Origin: Clostridium sp.
GTDB lineage: Bacteria > Bacteroidota > Bacteroidia > Bacteroidales > Bacteroidaceae
Reading direction: 5' to 3'
Length of the DNA: 64,000 nt
NCBI GenBank assembly: GCA_023663705.1
Contig: JAMPGY010000009.1
Location: forward strand, 1-64,000
The translations under genes and the position numbers were made by a program. Of the stretch, positions 60,854 through 64,000 are shown piece after piece (positions within the stretch are counted from its first letter, which is position 1; each line of letters opens with the position of its first letter). The notes under the pieces are model-generated. The model saw nothing but the letters and a program-made list of their open reading frames with translations, ran no database searches and was not told where the DNA came from.

Positions 60854-61984
60854 CTACCTCGATGGCGGGGTAGTCGTGTGCAGCCTGTCCGTGCATGCCT
60901 GCAGGCATCCGCAGAACCGCTCTTCGAAGCGTTGCAGCGTAAATTCCTGACAGTAGCGCGCCTGCCCTTCTTGCCCCATGGCGTGGCAACGGTCCATGTC
61001 CAGCATCAGCTCCTCCAGGGCAGCGGCAAGTTGGCGGGGATTTTGTTTTTCAACAAGAATACCGGTTTTTCCGTTGTCTACGATAGATGATATTCCTCCT
61101 TCGTTGGTGCTTACACAGGCAATGCCGTGGGACATGGCTTCCAGCAAAACCAAGGGGAAACATTCGTTGGGATAGTAGGTCGGGAAAACGAAGATGTCCG
61201 CCCGGTTGAAAAACTCCTCCTTCTCCTGTCCGTACTTTGCGCCGTGCGCCTGTACACACCCGGTCAGTCCTTTTTCCCGCAGACGCATGTTGAAGTCCTC
61301 CGGCGTGATGTCCTTCCAACCGCCCACGAAGTCGCAGACGAAGCGCAGCCCTTTTTCTTTCAGTAGGGCAAGCGCCTCCACCAGTTCCCACACGCCTTTG
61401 GTGGTGAGCATGTTGCTGAGAAACAACAGGCGGGGCGTGTCATCATCCCTGTCCTTGGCCGCACACATGCCGGAGGATACATCGGGGATGCCGTTGCCGC
61501 AAATCAAAACATTCTCCCTACTGACGTATTTCTTCACATCCTTATACAACGCCTCGGCAAGCAACATCACTTTCACGTCCTTGAAAAAACTTCTGTAAAG
61601 GAAATCATCAAGCCGCCTGTCCTGCCGTGTGCTCACTCCTTTGTTATGATAATGCAGCACCACACGGCAGCCCATGCTCTTCAACATCTGCACAACGATA
61701 AAGTCCTTGTAGAAAGCACCGCCGCAGGCGTTCGGAGTGACATACACCAATTGCGGTCTCAGCCGTTTCACTTCGCGGCGTATCTGCTTCAGCAAAGAAA
61801 TAAACACCTTCAATTTCCTGATGCCCACCTTACCGATGTCCGTCAGGTCCTTTGCCGTGGTCAGATTGATATAATGACAATCGAACGTCTCGTTCACAAT
61901 CTTCGAGTCGTGAATGTATTTTCCCACCATCGATGCGCCGTGAACGGGTGGGGGAAGATGAAGGATAAAAAGAATGGTAGTCAT
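60854..61984 (-). CDS. GT4-family glycosyltransferase
   Basis: A 376-residue product with a GT-B fold. The N-terminal half begins with LFILHLPPPVHGASMVG. The C-terminal nucleotide-sugar domain has LLFLSNMLTTKGVWELVEAL, GCVQAHGAKYGQEKEEFFNRADIFVF split over two strands, and the E-x7-E motif in CFPLVLLEAMSHGIACVSTN. Acceptor and donor are unknown. It is the last gene of a minus-strand cluster with SGNH and MBOAT genes, implying surface polysaccharide synthesis. Confidence 0.9.
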   Translation of the reverse strand: MTTILFILHLPPPVHGASMVGKYIHDSKIVNETFDCHYINLTTAKDLTDIGKVGIRKLKVFISLLKQIRREVKRLRPQLVYVTPNACGGAFYKDFIVVQMLKSMGCRVVLHYHNKGVSTRQDRRLDDFLYRSFFKDVKVMLLAEALYKDVKKYVSRENVLICGNGIPDVSSGMCAAKDRDDDTPRLLFLSNMLTTKGVWELVEALALLKEKGLRFVCDFVGGWKDITPEDFNMRLREKGLTGCVQAHGAKYGQEKEEFFNRADIFVFPTYYPNECFPLVLLEAMSHGIACVSTNEGGISSIVDNGKTGILVEKQNPRQLAAALEELMLDMDRCHAMGQEGQARYCQEFTLQRFEERFCGCLQACTDRLHTTTPPSR

Positions 61985-62023
61985 TTTTTTGAAAACCGTT
62001 TGTATATTCTTGTTATTTCTACA

Positions 62024-62935
62024 TTACTTTAATGTAGAGGTCTTGAATAAGTTCTTGATTCTGTGCGCGACATCTTTGCTGAACATCTCTGCCCCTTGGG
62101 CGTTCAGATGGTCTGATGTCTGGAAAAGTTTGCCGTTCTCATACTTCTGACTGTTAAGAAATGAGATATATTCAATTCCGTTTGCCTTGCACAACGAGTC
62201 TGTGATGACCAATGTTCGTGTCTGTTTGCAATGTGCGAACATAGGCGAAGTCACCATTATCAGTTGTATCTCTTTTTGTCGGCACACATCAATGATATGT
62301 TCCATTTCCTGCTGTTTGCGTGCGTCAATGGGATTTTCATCTCCATACGTACCTATCGGTTCTGTCAACTCTCCCGTAAGCGGCTGAAAACCGTTGGAAC
62401 CGAATTCACCTCCGTCCTTCAGGTTCTTTACCATTTTCAATATACGGGAATTGTACGGATATATCCTCGACCAGCATTTGTAGGGCTCCCATGGCGATTT
62501 CTTGCAGATAACCTTCTTGAATGACGCATGATGCTGATAAGGCAACAGCCCCGACAGGCGGTCGTAGTCTCCTTCTCCCACTGTCATGTCATACGGAGTA
62601 ACTTCCAATATGACGGCTTTCGGGGTATATCTGTCCAGTATCAAATCCAATTGTGCGCTTTGATAGACCAGAAAGCAACCGCTTCTTCCCGCATTGTAGC
62701 AACTCATGCCCAAGGTGTCTGTAAGTATGTCAGGATTATAATGATTTCTTGCTCTCGATGAACCCAATACAATCATTTCGCAGGTTTGCTCGTCCAAAGC
62801 CTTGGTCGTATAGCAAAAATCTTCTCCTTTCTGATTGAAATACATCCATTTCATAATGGCACCTACGCCCCTGTCTACCGCAAACAACAATACACACAAT
62901 GCGAGTGCTTTTATCACAAATTGTTTGAAACTCAT
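62024..62935 (-). CDS. Membrane-anchored SGNH-like protein, MBOAT partner
   Basis: The ATG at 62935 gives 303 residues; a TTG nine bases upstream, overlapping the MBOAT stop, is an alternative. One N-terminal transmembrane helix (FVIKALALCVLLFAVDRGVG) anchors a domain with SGNH-type blocks: IVLGSSRARNHYNPDIL at the front and SDHLNAQGAEMFSKDVAHRI near the end with a Ser/Asp-His arrangement. Such proteins often work with an MBOAT membrane O-acyltransferase encoded next door, as here. The acylated substrate is unknown. Confidence 0.78.
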   Translation of the reverse strand: MSFKQFVIKALALCVLLFAVDRGVGAIMKWMYFNQKGEDFCYTTKALDEQTCEMIVLGSSRARNHYNPDILTDTLGMSCYNAGRSGCFLVYQSAQLDLILDRYTPKAVILEVTPYDMTVGEGDYDRLSGLLPYQHHASFKKVICKKSPWEPYKCWSRIYPYNSRILKMVKNLKDGGEFGSNGFQPLTGELTEPIGTYGDENPIDARKQQEMEHIIDVCRQKEIQLIMVTSPMFAHCKQTRTLVITDSLCKANGIEYISFLNSQKYENGKLFQTSDHLNAQGAEMFSKDVAHRIKNLFKTSTLK

Positions 62936-62940
62936 ATCCG

Positions 62941-64000
62941 TCAAAATTTAAAGTAAATAAATTGTCCTCCGTCAAATACACCCATGCACATAATCAGGGT
63001 GGCAAGCAGGAGGTAGGATGCAAAGCGCAGAAAAGGATTCTTGTTTTCCAACAGTGGATGACGTCCGTTTCTTTCCTCTATAATGTCCGAACACATCACG
63101 ATGATAATTCCGACTATGCAATAGAGCAGGGTGGAGGTGTCCGATTTATACAACGTTCCCGTGGGCAGTATCATTTTTCGGATTGCCATGCAGGCATCCG
63201 CGAATGTATGTGCCTTGAAGAATGTCCAGGCAACGGTCATCAATATAAAGGTGACGACGATGTTGAATATTTTCAGTACCTCACTGTCGTCTTCTTGCCT
63301 GCATACGGTTTTCAACTTTTGTTTCCAAGGCTTCATCAGGTTGCCGGCAACTTGGAACAACCCGTTCAGTCCGCCCCATATCACAAACGTCCAGTTGGCT
63401 CCGTGCCACAGTCCCGACACGATGAACGTTATCATGAGGTTCAGTCTGGTGCGCCACTTTCCGCACCGGCTTCCTCCAAGTGGAATGTACAGATAGTCCC
63501 TGAACCATGTGGAGAGCGAGATGTGCCACCTGCGCCAGAAGTCCTGCACACTCTGTGCCATATACGGACGCTCGAAGTTCACAGTCAGATTATAGCCCAT
63601 AGCTCTGGCACATCCCAATGCGATAAACGAATATCCGGCAAAGTCGCAATAAATCTGAATGGTGAAGAACACGGCTGCCACCATCACAGACACCCCTGAA
63701 TGATGACCGATATTGCCGAACACGGCATCGGTATAGAGAGCCAGCCTGTCTGCCACAACCACCTTCATAAAGTATCCCCATAGCATCCATTTCAATCCCC
63801 GTGTGATATTTTCAGGTTTGAAGAATCGTTGTGCTTTGAACTGCGGAAGCAATTGTCCGGCTCTACCTATTGGACCGGCAGCTATCTGAGGGAAGAACGA
63901 GACGAACAGGGCATAATATCCCAAATCTTTTTCAACCTCAATCTTCTTTTTATACACATCTATCACATATCCGCAAGCCTGGAATGTATAGAACGATATA
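62941..64000 (-). CDS. MBOAT-family O-acyltransferase, 5' part cut off
   Basis: Polytopic membrane acyltransferase of the AlgI/DltB type. The frame is open to the right edge, and the residues there (SFYTFQACGYVIDVYKKK) continue the family pattern, so the gene starts outside the window and about 130 residues are missing. Visible motifs are SFFPQIAAGPIGR, the conserved WHISLSTWFRDYLYIPLGGS and GLWHGANWTFVIWG, which contains the catalytic His. The adjacent SGNH gene overlaps or abuts its stop, indicating an acylation pair for a surface glycan. Confidence 0.92.
   Translation of the reverse strand, partial: ISFYTFQACGYVIDVYKKKIEVEKDLGYYALFVSFFPQIAAGPIGRAGQLLPQFKAQRFFKPENITRGLKWMLWGYFMKVVVADRLALYTDAVFGNIGHHSGVSVMVAAVFFTIQIYCDFAGYSFIALGCARAMGYNLTVNFERPYMAQSVQDFWRRWHISLSTWFRDYLYIPLGGSRCGKWRTRLNLMITFIVSGLWHGANWTFVIWGGLNGLFQVAGNLMKPWKQKLKTVCRQEDDSEVLKIFNIVVTFILMTVAWTFFKAHTFADACMAIRKMILPTGTLYKSDTSTLLYCIVGIIIVMCSDIIEERNGRHPLLENKNPFLRFASYLLLATLIMCMGVFDGGQFIYFKF

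Overview
The window is a stretch of a Bacteroidales chromosome. The evidence is the Bacteroidetes-type promoters (-7 box TAnnTTTG upstream of many genes), the rplM-rpsI-rpsB-tsf order, fimbrillin-like and FISUMP-type surface proteins, and a type IX secretion system (T9SS) sortase/shuttle pair, porU-porV. Classical Bacteroides lack T9SS, and the short C-terminal tails of the cargo ('YDLSGRRV...KGIYV..G.KVLMK') are of the kind seen in Prevotellaceae. A Prevotella/Paraprevotella-like gut commensal is therefore the best guess, but this is inference and no rRNA gene is present to settle it.

Layout. 1-1141 is non-coding and repeat-rich. 1142-3805 is a translation operon (L13, S9, S2, EF-Ts). 3984-10228 holds a fumarylacetoacetate-hydrolase family enzyme, porU, porV and ispF. 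10314-15371 is minus-strand housekeeping: a TlpA-like lipoprotein, a MORN protein, and the operon yicC-gmk-(74-aa membrane protein)-nadD. 15670-19254 is a large F5/8 type C secreted protein plus a small peptide gene. 19709-24690 carries purA-fur, an AlkD-like HEAT protein, dipeptidyl peptidase III and a minimal AraC-type regulator. 24884-31812 holds recQ, a periplasmic amidase, a 932-residue zinc-hook coiled-coil protein without ATPase heads, and hisS. 31813-33054 is a second long repeat-rich non-coding region. 33055-40505 is a surface-protein island: a 1461-residue multidomain cargo protein, a second small peptide, a fimbrillin/PI-PLC fusion lipoprotein and a FISUMP protein. 40768-49901 holds queD-queE, a lipoprotein cyclophilin, tamB and the TamA-like lipoprotein tamL. 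50003-60696 holds a sugar-nucleotidyltransferase-like protein, an M60 metallopeptidase, pepT and a toroid-fold candidate glycan-active protein. 60854-64000 is the edge of a polysaccharide or O-acylation cluster (GT4, SGNH, MBOAT), with the MBOAT gene cut by the window end.

How it fits together. PorU and PorV would process and anchor the large cargo proteins (15883-19254, 33055-37440, 51627-55043, 56638-60696), whose predicted targets are host or dietary glycans and glycoproteins. TamB/TamL would serve outer-membrane biogenesis.

Most interesting signals. (1) A module present twice: a promoter with a homopolymeric G-run exactly 19 nt upstream of the -7 box, then a giant secreted protein, then 23-24 nt later a small MKK-x-YI-x-P...SS-x-WD peptide gene. 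(2) A composite intergenic element present twice: six 23-bp tandem units followed by an inverted-repeat pair. (3) A Rad50/SbcC-like zinc-hook coiled coil with no ATPase heads. (4) A near-perfect 80-bp palindrome at 60751-60830 with a decayed relative at 70-200.
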